Source: Pseudonocardia sp.
Lineage (GTDB): Bacteria > Actinomycetota > Actinomycetes > Mycobacteriales > Pseudonocardiaceae
Assembly (NCBI GenBank): GCA_030453005.1
Contig: JAKDLE010000257.1
Coordinates: 1-5,328, forward strand
Direction: 5' to 3'
Length of the DNA: 5,328 bases
Within the stretch, counting starts at the first letter, position 1, and each line of letters begins with the position of its first letter. Below the pieces are notes generated by a model. The model did not search any database, was not told the DNA's origin, and was given only the letters and a program-made list of their open reading frames with translations. Position numbers and translations under genes: made by a program. Of the stretch, positions 1-5,328 are shown in pieces.

Positions 1-16
1 GCTCGGTCGGGGTCAC
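1..16 (-). CDS. murC: UDP-N-acetylmuramate--L-alanine ligase, first codons only (partial)
   Basis: Only five full codons are visible: GTG at 16-14, then residues T-P-T-E, running off the left edge. No MurC motif can be seen, so the call rests on context: murC normally follows murG in actinobacterial dcw clusters, and a short N-terminus beginning V-S/T before the Rossmann segment is what I recall for actinobacterial MurC. The reading frame stays open upstream as far as the murG stop but contains no ATG, GTG, TTG or CTG, so GTG at 16 is the only start visible in this frame. No convincing Shine-Dalgarno lies just upstream, only GGGCGG. The GTG overlaps the TGA of a 19-codon ORF by GTGA. MurC would add L-Ala to UDP-MurNAc in the cytoplasm. 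The start could also lie beyond the window. Confidence 0.55.
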
Positions 17-72
17 GCGGCACCGCCCATGATCGTCAGGATCGGGACATGCGCGCCACCTGTGTCGCTCAT
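13..72 (-). other. Possible 19-codon leader ORF between murG and murC
   Basis: ATG at 72-70 opens a frame of 19 codons (MSDTGGAHVPILTIMGGAA) ending in TGA at 15-13. That TGA overlaps the proposed murC GTG as GTGA, the same geometry as the other junctions in this window. A weak GGA/GGGA element precedes the ATG, with no strong Shine-Dalgarno. The peptide resembles nothing I know. If translated, its role would more plausibly be to carry ribosomes across the 97-base murG-murC gap (reinitiation) than to make a functional protein. It may equally be chance, since a 19-codon open frame is common in DNA this GC-rich. Confidence 0.22.
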
Positions 73-113
73 GTCCCGGTTCCGGCGATCTTGCCGGGTA
101 TCCGTCGCGTGCC
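17..113 (-). other. Short murG-murC spacer
   Basis: This is the only junction in the window where neighbouring pathway genes do not overlap. Apart from the 19-codon ORF it holds a small inverted repeat on the plus strand, CCGGC at 82-86 and GCCGG at 93-97, around a six-base loop. There is no T-tract after it, so it is not a recognisable intrinsic terminator. I see no convincing -10/-35 promoter pair, which fits co-transcription of murC with murG. Confidence 0.5.
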
Positions 114-1211
114 TCACTCCCCCGCCACCTCCAGGACGACGCGGGCCAGCCGCTCGTCGGCGTCGGCGTGCCCGGACACGCGCGCCGCGGCACCCATCGC
201 GGCGAGCCGCGCGGGGTCGGTGAGCAGTGGCAGCAGCTCGGCCAGTACGCGGTCACCGGTGAGCTCGGCGTCGGGCACGAGCACCCCTCCCCCGGCGGCC
301 ACCACGGGGCCCGCGTTGAGCGCCTGCTCGCCGTTGCCGTGCGGCAGCGGGACGTAGACACCCGGCAGCCCGACCGCCGACACCTCGGCCACCGTCATCG
401 CACCCGCACGCCCGAGCACGGCGTCGGCGGCGGCGTAGGCGAGGTGCATGTCGTCGATGTAGGGCAGGGGCACGTAACCCGGGTGTGGGGGGCCGGCGAG
501 GCCGCCCTTACCGTGCGCGTGCAGCACCCCGACCCGCGCGTCGAGCAGGCCGGGCAGGGCTGCGGAGAGAGCGGAGTTGAGCGACCGTGCGCCCTGGGAA
601 CCACCGAAGACCAGCAGCACCGGGCCGTCGGGGGGCAGGCCGAAACGCGCGCGGGCCTCAGGCCGCAGGGCGGGCCGGTCCAGGGCGGTGACGGCGCGGC
701 GCAGGGGGATGCCGAGCACCTGCGCATCCGCCAGTCCGCTGCCCGGCACCGCGGCGACGACCCGCGCGGCGAACCGGGCCCCGACCTTGTTGGCCAGCCC
801 CGCGCGGGCGTTGGCCTCGTGCACGACGATCGGGACGCGCCCGCGGGCCCCGAGGTATGCGGGTAGCGCGACGTAGCCGCCGAACCCGACGACGACGTCG
901 GCGTCGACGCCGACCAGCACCTCGCGGACCCGGCGGATCGCGCCGCGGACCCGGCCGGGCAGCCGCAGCAGGTCGACGCTGGGGCGGCGGGGCAGGGGCA
1001 CCGGTGGGATGAGCGCCAGGTCGTAGCCGCGGGCCGGGATCAGCGTGGTGTCCAGGCCCCGGGCGGTGCCCAGTGCGGTGATCCGGGCGTCGGGCTCCAG
1101 GCGGCGCACGGCGTCGGCCAGGGCCAGTGCGGGCTCGATGTGTCCGGCGCTGCCCCCGCCTGCGACCACGACGGACAGCGTCACCGACCTCGGACCCGTC
1201 CGGGGGGTCAC
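114..1211 (-). CDS. murG: UDP-GlcNAc:lipid I N-acetylglucosaminyltransferase MurG
   Basis: MurG transfers GlcNAc from UDP-GlcNAc to lipid I on the inner face of the membrane, giving lipid II. The 365-residue protein has the expected family length and the two-domain GT-B pattern. The N-domain carries the glycine loop [10 protein letters not shown] (18-27), a second glycine motif GFGGY (109-113) and HEANARAG (131-138), the actinobacterial version of the HEQN motif with the conserved His and Glu. The C-domain has GGSQGA (203-208), YIDDM (251-255), RAGAMTVAE (268-276) and the donor-binding region [10 protein letters not shown] (291-300). The chosen start is GTG at 1211, which overlaps the ftsW stop by GTGA; only a weak GGGCGGG precedes it. 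GTG at 1184 (residue 10) is an alternative, but its GAGG lies only 3 bases upstream, which is too close. The protein has no signal peptide or membrane helix, as expected for a peripheral membrane enzyme. Nothing appears truncated. Confidence 0.97.
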   Translation of the reverse strand: MTPRTGPRSVTLSVVVAGGGSAGHIEPALALADAVRRLEPDARITALGTARGLDTTLIPARGYDLALIPPVPLPRRPSVDLLRLPGRVRGAIRRVREVLVGVDADVVVGFGGYVALPAYLGARGRVPIVVHEANARAGLANKVGARFAARVVAAVPGSGLADAQVLGIPLRRAVTALDRPALRPEARARFGLPPDGPVLLVFGGSQGARSLNSALSAALPGLLDARVGVLHAHGKGGLAGPPHPGYVPLPYIDDMHLAYAAADAVLGRAGAMTVAEVSAVGLPGVYVPLPHGNGEQALNAGPVVAAGGGVLVPDAELTGDRVLAELLPLLTDPARLAAMGAAARVSGHADADERLARVVLEVAGE

Positions 1212-1216
1212 CGGAC
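1198..1216 (-). promoter_or_regulatory. Hairpin spanning the ftsW stop / murG start
   Basis: A perfect 6-base inverted repeat, GTCCGG at 1198-1203 and CCGGAC at 1211-1216, flanks a 7-base loop. In the mRNA the ftsW TGA (1210-1208) lies wholly in the loop, and the G of the murG GTG closes the stem. A fold like this could limit independent initiation at murG and tie it to ribosomes finishing ftsW. It is read from the sequence only; GC-rich coding DNA produces such repeats by chance quite often. Confidence 0.3.
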
Positions 1217-2515
1217 CCGCCCGGCTGCCCGGGGCGCAGGCGCCCGGTACGGCTCGGGGGCGGGCAGCATCAGCAGCCGGCTGAGCCGACCCTGACCGGT
1301 CCGCGACTGCTTGCGCAGCACCGCCACGGCCTCCGGCTCATGGCGGGCGGCGTTGGCGAGCATGCCGAACACGAACATGGTGACCACGAGCGAGGTACCT
1401 CCCGAGGAGATCAGCGGCAGCTGCAGCCCGGTCACCGGCAGCAGCCCCACGACGTACCCGATGTTGATGGCGGCCTGCGCCACCAGCCAGGTCGTCGACG
1501 TCGCGACGACGAGCCGCAGCCACGGGTCCTTGACGCGCGCGGCGATCCGGAACCCGGTGTAGGCGAGCGTCGCGAACAGCGCGAGCACCGCGAAGCCCCC
1601 GACGAACCCGAGCTCCTCGCCGATGATCGCGAAGATGAAGTCGTTGCTGGCGTTCGGGAGATAGCTCCACTTGGCGCTGCCCTGCCCCAGCCCGACGCCG
1701 AGCAGCCCGCCGTCGGCCAGCGAGTACAGGGCCTGCCGGGCCTGGTACCCCGCCGCCAGGTTGTCCGTTTCGGTGCCGTTCAGGAAGGACATCACCCGGG
1801 CGAGGCGGTAGTCGGCCGACAGCGCGAGCAGCACCGCCCCCGCCACCGCTCCGCCGCTGATCCCGGCGATCAACCGCATCGGGGCGCCCGCGAAGAACAG
1901 CAGGGCGATCATGACGATCCCCAGGGTGACCGTCATCCCGAGGTCGGGTTGCAGGACCAGCAGGAGCAGCAGGAGCAGCGTGACCGGCACGACCGGCGAG
2001 AGCGCATAGCGCCAGCGGTGCATCACCGCGCGCCGGGCCACCAGCACGTGGGCGCCCCACAGGGTGAGCGCCACCTTCACCGCCTCCGACGGCTGCACGG
2101 TGAAGGAGCCGCCGATCGCGATCCAGGCCTTGGCCCCGCCCCGCTCGGTGCCGATGAGCAGCACCGCCACCAGCGAGACGACCCCGATCACCAGCGACGC
2201 GGGCGCGAGGGAGCGCAGCCGGGTCGGCGAGATCCGCAGGCCGAGCCAGAACAGCGCCAGGCCCGGGACGCAGAACATCAGCTGCCGGGTGAACACGTCG
2301 TAGGACGAGCCGCCCGAGGTGTAGGACTCCACCGACGACGCCGAGAGCACCATCACCAGCCCGAACAGGGTGAGCAGCCCGAAGACCCCCAGGACGAGGT
2401 GCAGCGAGGTCAGCGGACGCGACAGCCACTGCGACATCGCGGTGCCCGCCCGTCCGACGGCCACCCGGACGGGGCGCGGACGGCTCCGGCGGGTGCTCAT
2501 GCCCTGGGTCTTCAC
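1208..2515 (-). CDS. ftsW: Septal peptidoglycan glycosyltransferase FtsW (SEDS family)
   Basis: FtsW polymerises lipid II into glycan strands at the division septum, working with a class B PBP (FtsI/PbpB). The 435-residue protein has a basic cytoplasmic N-terminus of about 38 residues, then roughly ten membrane helices (about 41-58, 79-94, 104-122, 144-160, 171-188, 192-208, 213-232, 296-319, 335-355, 369-389). SEDS signatures are [10 protein letters not shown]...QPSE (127-144), [11 protein letters not shown] (189-199), the large extracytoplasmic loop ending in [14 protein letters not shown] (291-304) and ISSGGTS (369-375). Asp292 matches the catalytic Asp of E. coli FtsW (D297) in the same DFIFA context. 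The [11 protein letters not shown]...LPAPEPY tail resembles mycobacterial FtsW and favours FtsW over RodA, as does the murD-murG location. GTG at 2515 is chosen because GGAGGGG lies 5 bases upstream and it makes a GTGA overlap with the murD stop; ATG at 2500 is a weaker alternative. One helix contains seven consecutive leucines (180-186). Confidence 0.96.
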   Translation of the reverse strand: MKTQGMSTRRSRPRPVRVAVGRAGTAMSQWLSRPLTSLHLVLGVFGLLTLFGLVMVLSASSVESYTSGGSSYDVFTRQLMFCVPGLALFWLGLRISPTRLRSLAPASLVIGVVSLVAVLLIGTERGGAKAWIAIGGSFTVQPSEAVKVALTLWGAHVLVARRAVMHRWRYALSPVVPVTLLLLLLLVLQPDLGMTVTLGIVMIALLFFAGAPMRLIAGISGGAVAGAVLLALSADYRLARVMSFLNGTETDNLAAGYQARQALYSLADGGLLGVGLGQGSAKWSYLPNASNDFIFAIIGEELGFVGGFAVLALFATLAYTGFRIAARVKDPWLRLVVATSTTWLVAQAAINIGYVVGLLPVTGLQLPLISSGGTSLVVTMFVFGMLANAARHEPEAVAVLRKQSRTGQGRLSRLLMLPAPEPYRAPAPRAAGRVR

Positions 2516-3894
2516 GCGGGCCCCTCCGGGAGGGCCGCGACGGCGGCGGCGAAGGCGTCGCCCCGGGCGGCGTAGTCGCGGAACTGGTCCATCGACGCGG
2601 CGGCCGGGGCGAGCAGCACCACATCACCCGGACGGGCGAGGGTGGCGGCGCGGCGTACGGCGGTCGTCATCGGGTCATCGTCACCCGCGGGCACCTCGCT
2701 CACGGGGACCTCCGGGGCGTGTCGCGCGAGCGCGGCGACGATCTCCGAGCGGTCGGCGCCGATCACCACGGCCGCGCGCAGCCGGGTGCGGTGGTGGGCC
2801 ACGAGGTCGTCGACCGAGGCGCCCTTGAGCAGCCCACCGGCGATCCACACGACCGGTGACCCGGGCGGTACGGCGGCCACGGAGGCGGCCGCGGCGTGCG
2901 GGTTGGTGGCCTTCGAGTCGTTCACCCAGGTGACTCCTGCCCGGACGGCGACCGGCTCGGCCCGGTGTCGACCCGGGCGGAAGCCCGTCAGCCCGGCGCG
3001 CACGGCGTCCGGCCCGACGCCGTGCGCGCGGGCCAGCGCGGCGGCGGCCAGCGCGTCGGGGAGGCCGGGCGGGCCGCCCGGGTGCAACGCGGCGGCGTCG
3101 ACGAGCTCGACGAGCCCGTCGCCGAAGGCCCGGTCGACCAGCACCCCGTCGATCACACCCAGCTCTCCGGGCTCCGGTTCGCCGAGGGTCACCCCGACGC
3201 GCCGCCCGGTGGGCGCGGCCGCGAGCAGCCCGGCCGCGCGGGCGTCGTCGATCCCGGCGACGGCCACCGGCCCGAGCAGCGCGCGCGCCTTGGCGGCGAC
3301 GTAGGCGTCCATCGAGCCGTGCCAGTCGAGGTGGTCCTCGGCCACGTTGAGCACGCAACCCGCCGCAGGCCGGATCGAGGGCGACCAGTGCAGCTGGAAG
3401 CTGGAGAGCTCCACGGCCAGCACCGGATGCCCGGCCCGGACCGCGTCGACCGCCGCATGGCCGATGTTCCCGCAGGCCACCGCGTCGGTCCCGGCGGCGA
3501 GGAGCACGGCTTCGAGCATCTGCGTGGCGGTGGTCTTGCCGTTGGTCCCGGTCACCACGAGCCAGGCGGGCGGGTCCTCGCGGGCCGCGCCGAGCCACCA
3601 GGCCAGCTCGGTCTCCCCCACCACGGGCACGCCCGCCTGGGTCAGCGGATGGTCGGGACGACGGCCCGGCCCCGTGACGACGAGCGAGGTGCCCGAGGGC
3701 AGCGGATCGGACTCCACGCCCGCGCGCACGCCGTCAGGCAGGTCGACGAGCCGCTCAGGCACCGCGTCGGTGACCGTGACGGAGGCGCCGAGGTCGACGA
3801 GCGCCCGAGCAGCGGCGCGCCCGGACACCCCAGCGCCCGCGACGACGACGACGGCGCCGCGCAGCGCGTCCACCCGCACGCGCCCGGGGGTCAC
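2512..3894 (-). CDS. murD: UDP-N-acetylmuramoyl-L-alanine--D-glutamate ligase MurD
   Basis: MurD is the cytoplasmic Mur ligase that adds D-Glu to UDP-MurNAc-L-Ala using ATP, through an acyl-phosphate intermediate. The 460 residues match the family's usual length. The N-terminal UDP-binding domain begins [17 protein letters not shown] (16-32) with a GxGxSG turn. The central ATPase domain has the P-loop GTNGKTT (116-122), CGNIG (141-145), ELSSFQL (162-168), [12 protein letters not shown] (182-193) and YVAAK (198-202), whose Lys202 corresponds to the carbamylated lysine. The C-terminal domain has VNDSKATN (324-331), [10 protein letters not shown] (351-360) and [20 protein letters not shown] (429-448). 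GTG at 3894 gives a GTGA overlap with the mraY stop, but its Shine-Dalgarno is poor, so translation probably depends on coupling to mraY. GTG codons at residues 6 and 8 are possible alternatives. The frame is open far upstream inside mraY, but that extension is mraY read out of frame. Confidence 0.97.
   Translation of the reverse strand: MTPGRVRVDALRGAVVVVAGAGVSGRAAARALVDLGASVTVTDAVPERLVDLPDGVRAGVESDPLPSGTSLVVTGPGRRPDHPLTQAGVPVVGETELAWWLGAAREDPPAWLVVTGTNGKTTATQMLEAVLLAAGTDAVACGNIGHAAVDAVRAGHPVLAVELSSFQLHWSPSIRPAAGCVLNVAEDHLDWHGSMDAYVAAKARALLGPVAVAGIDDARAAGLLAAAPTGRRVGVTLGEPEPGELGVIDGVLVDRAFGDGLVELVDAAALHPGGPPGLPDALAAAALARAHGVGPDAVRAGLTGFRPGRHRAEPVAVRAGVTWVNDSKATNPHAAAASVAAVPPGSPVVWIAGGLLKGASVDDLVAHHRTRLRAAVVIGADRSEIVAALARHAPEVPVSEVPAGDDDPMTTAVRRAATLARPGDVVLLAPAAASMDQFRDYAARGDAFAAAVAALPEGPA
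2519..2536 (-). promoter_or_regulatory. Hairpin covering the ftsW ribosome binding site
   Basis: On the mRNA strand the 18 bases GGCCCTCCCGGAGGGGCC can fold into a seven-pair stem (GGCC with GGCC, then CTC with GAG), with one bulged G and a three-base loop. The 3' arm contains the GGAGGGG Shine-Dalgarno of ftsW and ends 3 bases before its GTG. The stem lies inside the last codons of murD, so a ribosome finishing murD would melt it and expose the site. This is inferred from base pairing read by eye. Confidence 0.4.
2521..2527 (-). promoter_or_regulatory. Strong Shine-Dalgarno for ftsW
   Basis: GGAGGGG lies 5 bases upstream of the GTG at 2515. It is one of only two clearly strong ribosome binding sites in the window, and it decides the ftsW start in favour of GTG at 2515 over ATG at 2500. 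Confidence 0.7.
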
Positions 3895-4961
3895 AGGCCT
3901 GCGCTCGCGTTGAGCCACTCGTTGTAGAACAGGCCCAGGCCCAGGGCCGCGCACATCGCCGCCAGGAGCCAGAAGCGGATGATGACCGTCGTCTCCGCCC
4001 AGCCCGCCAGCTCGAAGTGGTGGTGGAACGGCGCCATCCGGAACAGCCGCCTGCGCGTCGTGCGGAACACCACGATCTGCAGCGCCACCGACAGCACCTC
4101 GACGACGAACACCCCGGCGATCACGACGAGCAGCAGCTCGGTGCGCGTCACCATCGACAGGCCGGCGATCAACCCGCCCAACGCCAGTGACCCGGTGTCG
4201 CCCATGAAGATCCGGGCGGGGGCGGCGTTCCACCACAGGAACCCGATGCAGCCGCCCATCGCGGCGGCCGCCACGAGCCCGACGTCGAGCGGGTCGCGCA
4301 CCTGGTAGCAGCCCGCGACGGCGTCGAGCGCACAGGCGTTGCGGAACTGCCAGAACGCGATGATCACGTAGGTGGCGAGCACCATCGCGGAGGTGCCCGC
4401 GGCGAGCCCGTCGAGGCCGTCGGTGAGATTCACCGCGTTGGACCAGGCCGCGATCACCAGGTAGGCGAACACGACGAACCCGACCGAGCCGAAGCTCAGC
4501 ACCGTGATGTCGCGGACGAACGACAGGTTCGTCGACGCCGGGGTCAGCCCGTCGGCGTTGGCGAACCGGACCGCGAGCACCCCGAAGATCACGGCGGTGA
4601 CCAGCTGCCCGAGCAGCTTGGAGGTCTTGTTCAGCCCCAGGTTGCGCTTGCGGCGGATCTTGAGGTAGTCGTCGAGGAAGCCGACGAGCCCCAGGGCCGT
4701 GGTCAGGAACAGCACCAGCATGGCCGAGAGCGTGACCGGCTCCCCGGTGAACAGGTGCGAGAACAGGTAGCCCAGCCAGATCGCCAGGATGATCGCGACG
4801 CCGCCCATCGTCGGAGTACCGCGCTTGGCCTGGTGGCTCGACGGGCCCTCGGCCCGGATCTCCTGGCCGAAACCCTGGCGCGCGAAGAACCGGATCAGGT
4901 ACGGCGTGAGCAGGATCGACACCGCGAGGGCCACCCCCGCAGCGATGAAGACGCCTCTCAC
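3891..4961 (-). CDS. mraY: Phospho-N-acetylmuramoyl-pentapeptide-transferase MraY
   Basis: MraY transfers phospho-MurNAc-pentapeptide from UDP to undecaprenyl phosphate, forming lipid I in the membrane and releasing UMP. The 356-residue protein has the usual length and about ten membrane helices (roughly 3-21, 54-70, 80-97, 115-133, 158-176, 190-205, 228-245, 258-271, 276-297, 326-346). Family motifs are intact: GTPTMGG (48-54), FLDDYLK (95-101) with the paired Asp97/Asp98, [10 protein letters not shown] (178-187), [15 protein letters not shown] (249-263) with Asp255 of the catalytic loop, and PFHHHFEL (311-318). GTG at 4961 is chosen because GGAGGG lies 6 bases upstream and the codon overlaps the murF stop as GTGA. 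The open frame continues upstream, but that part is murF in another frame. At its 3' end mraY overlaps murD by the same GTGA. The family is the target of tunicamycin-type and other nucleoside antibiotics. Confidence 0.98.
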   Translation of the reverse strand: MRGVFIAAGVALAVSILLTPYLIRFFARQGFGQEIRAEGPSSHQAKRGTPTMGGVAIILAIWLGYLFSHLFTGEPVTLSAMLVLFLTTALGLVGFLDDYLKIRRKRNLGLNKTSKLLGQLVTAVIFGVLAVRFANADGLTPASTNLSFVRDITVLSFGSVGFVVFAYLVIAAWSNAVNLTDGLDGLAAGTSAMVLATYVIIAFWQFRNACALDAVAGCYQVRDPLDVGLVAAAAMGGCIGFLWWNAAPARIFMGDTGSLALGGLIAGLSMVTRTELLLVVIAGVFVVEVLSVALQIVVFRTTRRRLFRMAPFHHHFELAGWAETTVIIRFWLLAAMCAALGLGLFYNEWLNASAGL

Positions 4962-5328
4962 CGAGCTCCCTCCGACGGTGGCGTGTCGATCAGTGCCCCG
5001 GCGAGCCGTTCCAGCCCCGCCGCGCGGGACGCCTTGACCAGCACCACGTCCCCGGACCGCAGCTCGGCCCGCAGCAGCGCCAGTGCCTCGTCGACGTCGG
5101 CGGTGTGCCGCAGCCGCCCCCCGTCGAACGAGGTGCCGTACTCCGGGGCCGCGACGGCCACCAGCTCGTCGACGCCGTGGGTCCGCGCGTCCTGCGCCAC
5201 CCGCGCGTGCGCCGCGTCCGAACCGGCCCCGAGCTCGCCGATCCGCCCCAGCACCGCCCACGTCCGACGGCGCCCGCTCCTCGGGCCGGAGGGGCCGTGT
5301 CCGCTCCTCGGGCCGGAGGGGCCGTGTC
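4958..5328 (-). CDS. murF: UDP-N-acetylmuramoyl-tripeptide--D-alanyl-D-alanine ligase MurF, C-terminal part
   Basis: MurF adds D-Ala-D-Ala to the UDP-MurNAc-tripeptide in the cytoplasm, completing the MraY substrate. Only the last 122 codons are present (first full codon at 5326-5324); the ATP-binding domain lies beyond the right edge. The visible part matches the C-terminal Rossmann-like domain: [14 protein letters not shown] (20-33 of the visible part), in place of the usual R-x-AVLGxMxELG, a following His-containing helix (SDAAH, 36-40), and [14 protein letters not shown] (95-108), the usual VLVKGSR-type strand and turn. The GTG at 5254 is internal, since homology continues upstream of it, so the gene is interrupted by the window edge and not by a real start. 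Oddly, the 18 residues before the domain are two copies of HGPSGPRSG, where MurF normally has a short loop. The stop overlaps the mraY start by GTGA. Confidence 0.9.
   Translation of the reverse strand, partial: HGPSGPRSGHGPSGPRSGRRRTWAVLGRIGELGAGSDAAHARVAQDARTHGVDELVAVAAPEYGTSFDGGRLRHTADVDEALALLRAELRSGDVVLVKASRAAGLERLAGALIDTPPSEGAR
4968..4973 (-). promoter_or_regulatory. Strong Shine-Dalgarno for mraY
   Basis: GGAGGG lies 6 bases upstream of the GTG at 4961, inside the last codons of murF. It fixes the mraY start and rules out the long upstream extension of that reading frame. Confidence 0.75.
5274..5328. repeat. 27-bp tandem direct repeat, two copies, in frame within murF
   Basis: Positions 5275-5301 and 5302-5328 are identical over 27 bases, and the match extends one base left (5274 equals 5301). 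The period is nine codons, so the murF frame is kept, and each copy encodes HGPSGPRSG. Each copy contains a near-palindrome, CCTCGGGCCGGAGG. The second copy ends exactly at the edge of the sequence, so the total copy number is unknown and an assembly effect at a sequence end cannot be excluded. Confidence 0.9.

Noticed and set aside
82..97. Transcription terminator after murG
   Set aside because: The stem is only five pairs and has no following U-tract, and the cluster is expected to continue into murC.
1127..2575. A 482-codon open frame on the plus strand, antisense to ftsW
   Set aside because: It lies opposite an ftsW gene with full SEDS motifs. Its product is dominated by H, Q, R, G, D and P with no recognisable domain, which is typical of shadow frames opposite GC-rich genes with biased third positions.
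3894..3901. Perfect palindrome CAGGCCTG at the mraY/murD junction as a regulatory site
   Set aside because: An eight-base palindrome with no loop cannot form a hairpin, and such sites are expected by chance in GC-rich DNA.
2896..3927. A 343-codon plus-strand open frame opposite murD
   Set aside because: Same shadow pattern: low-complexity R/G/H/P-rich product, no domain, and the opposite strand has intact MurD motifs throughout.
3895..4236. Upstream extension of the murD reading frame, giving a 574-residue protein
   Set aside because: The extra residues are an out-of-frame reading of mraY. The MurD homology begins near the GTG at 3894, which has the same GTGA overlap as the other junctions.
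4958..5254. A separate 98-residue gene starting at GTG 5254
   Set aside because: MurF homology (RRTWA) continues upstream of this codon in the same frame, so it is the 3' part of murF and the GTG is an internal valine.
4962..5261. Upstream extension of the mraY reading frame, giving a 456-residue protein
   Set aside because: The extension is R/G/A-rich, overlaps murF in another frame, and is unnecessary because GTG at 4961 has a strong Shine-Dalgarno and gives a normal-length MraY.

Overview
The window is a stretch of a division and cell wall (dcw) cluster from a very GC-rich actinobacterium. Every gene reads on the minus strand, so transcription runs from right to left. In transcription order the genes are murF (3' part only), mraY, murD, ftsW, murG and the first codons of murC. 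This is the usual actinobacterial order, in which ftsQ and ftsZ normally follow murC outside the window. Strongly G/C-biased third positions, frequent GTG starts and actinobacterial signatures (HEANARAG in MurG, the [11 protein letters not shown] tail of FtsW) support the assignment. My impression is Pseudonocardiales (Pseudonocardia-like), but that is memory-based inference and not proven by the sequence.

Layout: 4958-5328 is the C-terminal part of murF, whose first 55 bases in the window are two in-frame copies of a 27-bp tandem repeat. 3891-4961 is mraY, 2512-3894 is murD, 1208-2515 is ftsW and 114-1211 is murG. Positions 17-113 are a short spacer, and 1-16 is the likely start of murC. The four complete genes have the expected length and intact catalytic motifs. 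I see no mobile element, RNA gene, CRISPR array, promoter or terminator.

Functionally the genes form one pathway. MurC, MurD and MurF are cytoplasmic ATP-dependent amino acid ligases that build the UDP-MurNAc-peptide. MraY loads it onto undecaprenyl phosphate (lipid I) and MurG adds GlcNAc (lipid II). FtsW polymerises lipid II at the septum together with a class B penicillin-binding protein. The genes are tightly packed. All four complete junctions have the same 4-base GTGA start/stop overlap, and the proposed murC start forms a fifth GTGA with the stop of a 19-codon ORF in the spacer. This suggests serial translational coupling.

I found no new biological system here. The points worth a second look are the in-frame repeat in a MurF loop at the window edge, the run of GTGA overlaps, two hairpins sitting on gene junctions, and the small ORF before murC.
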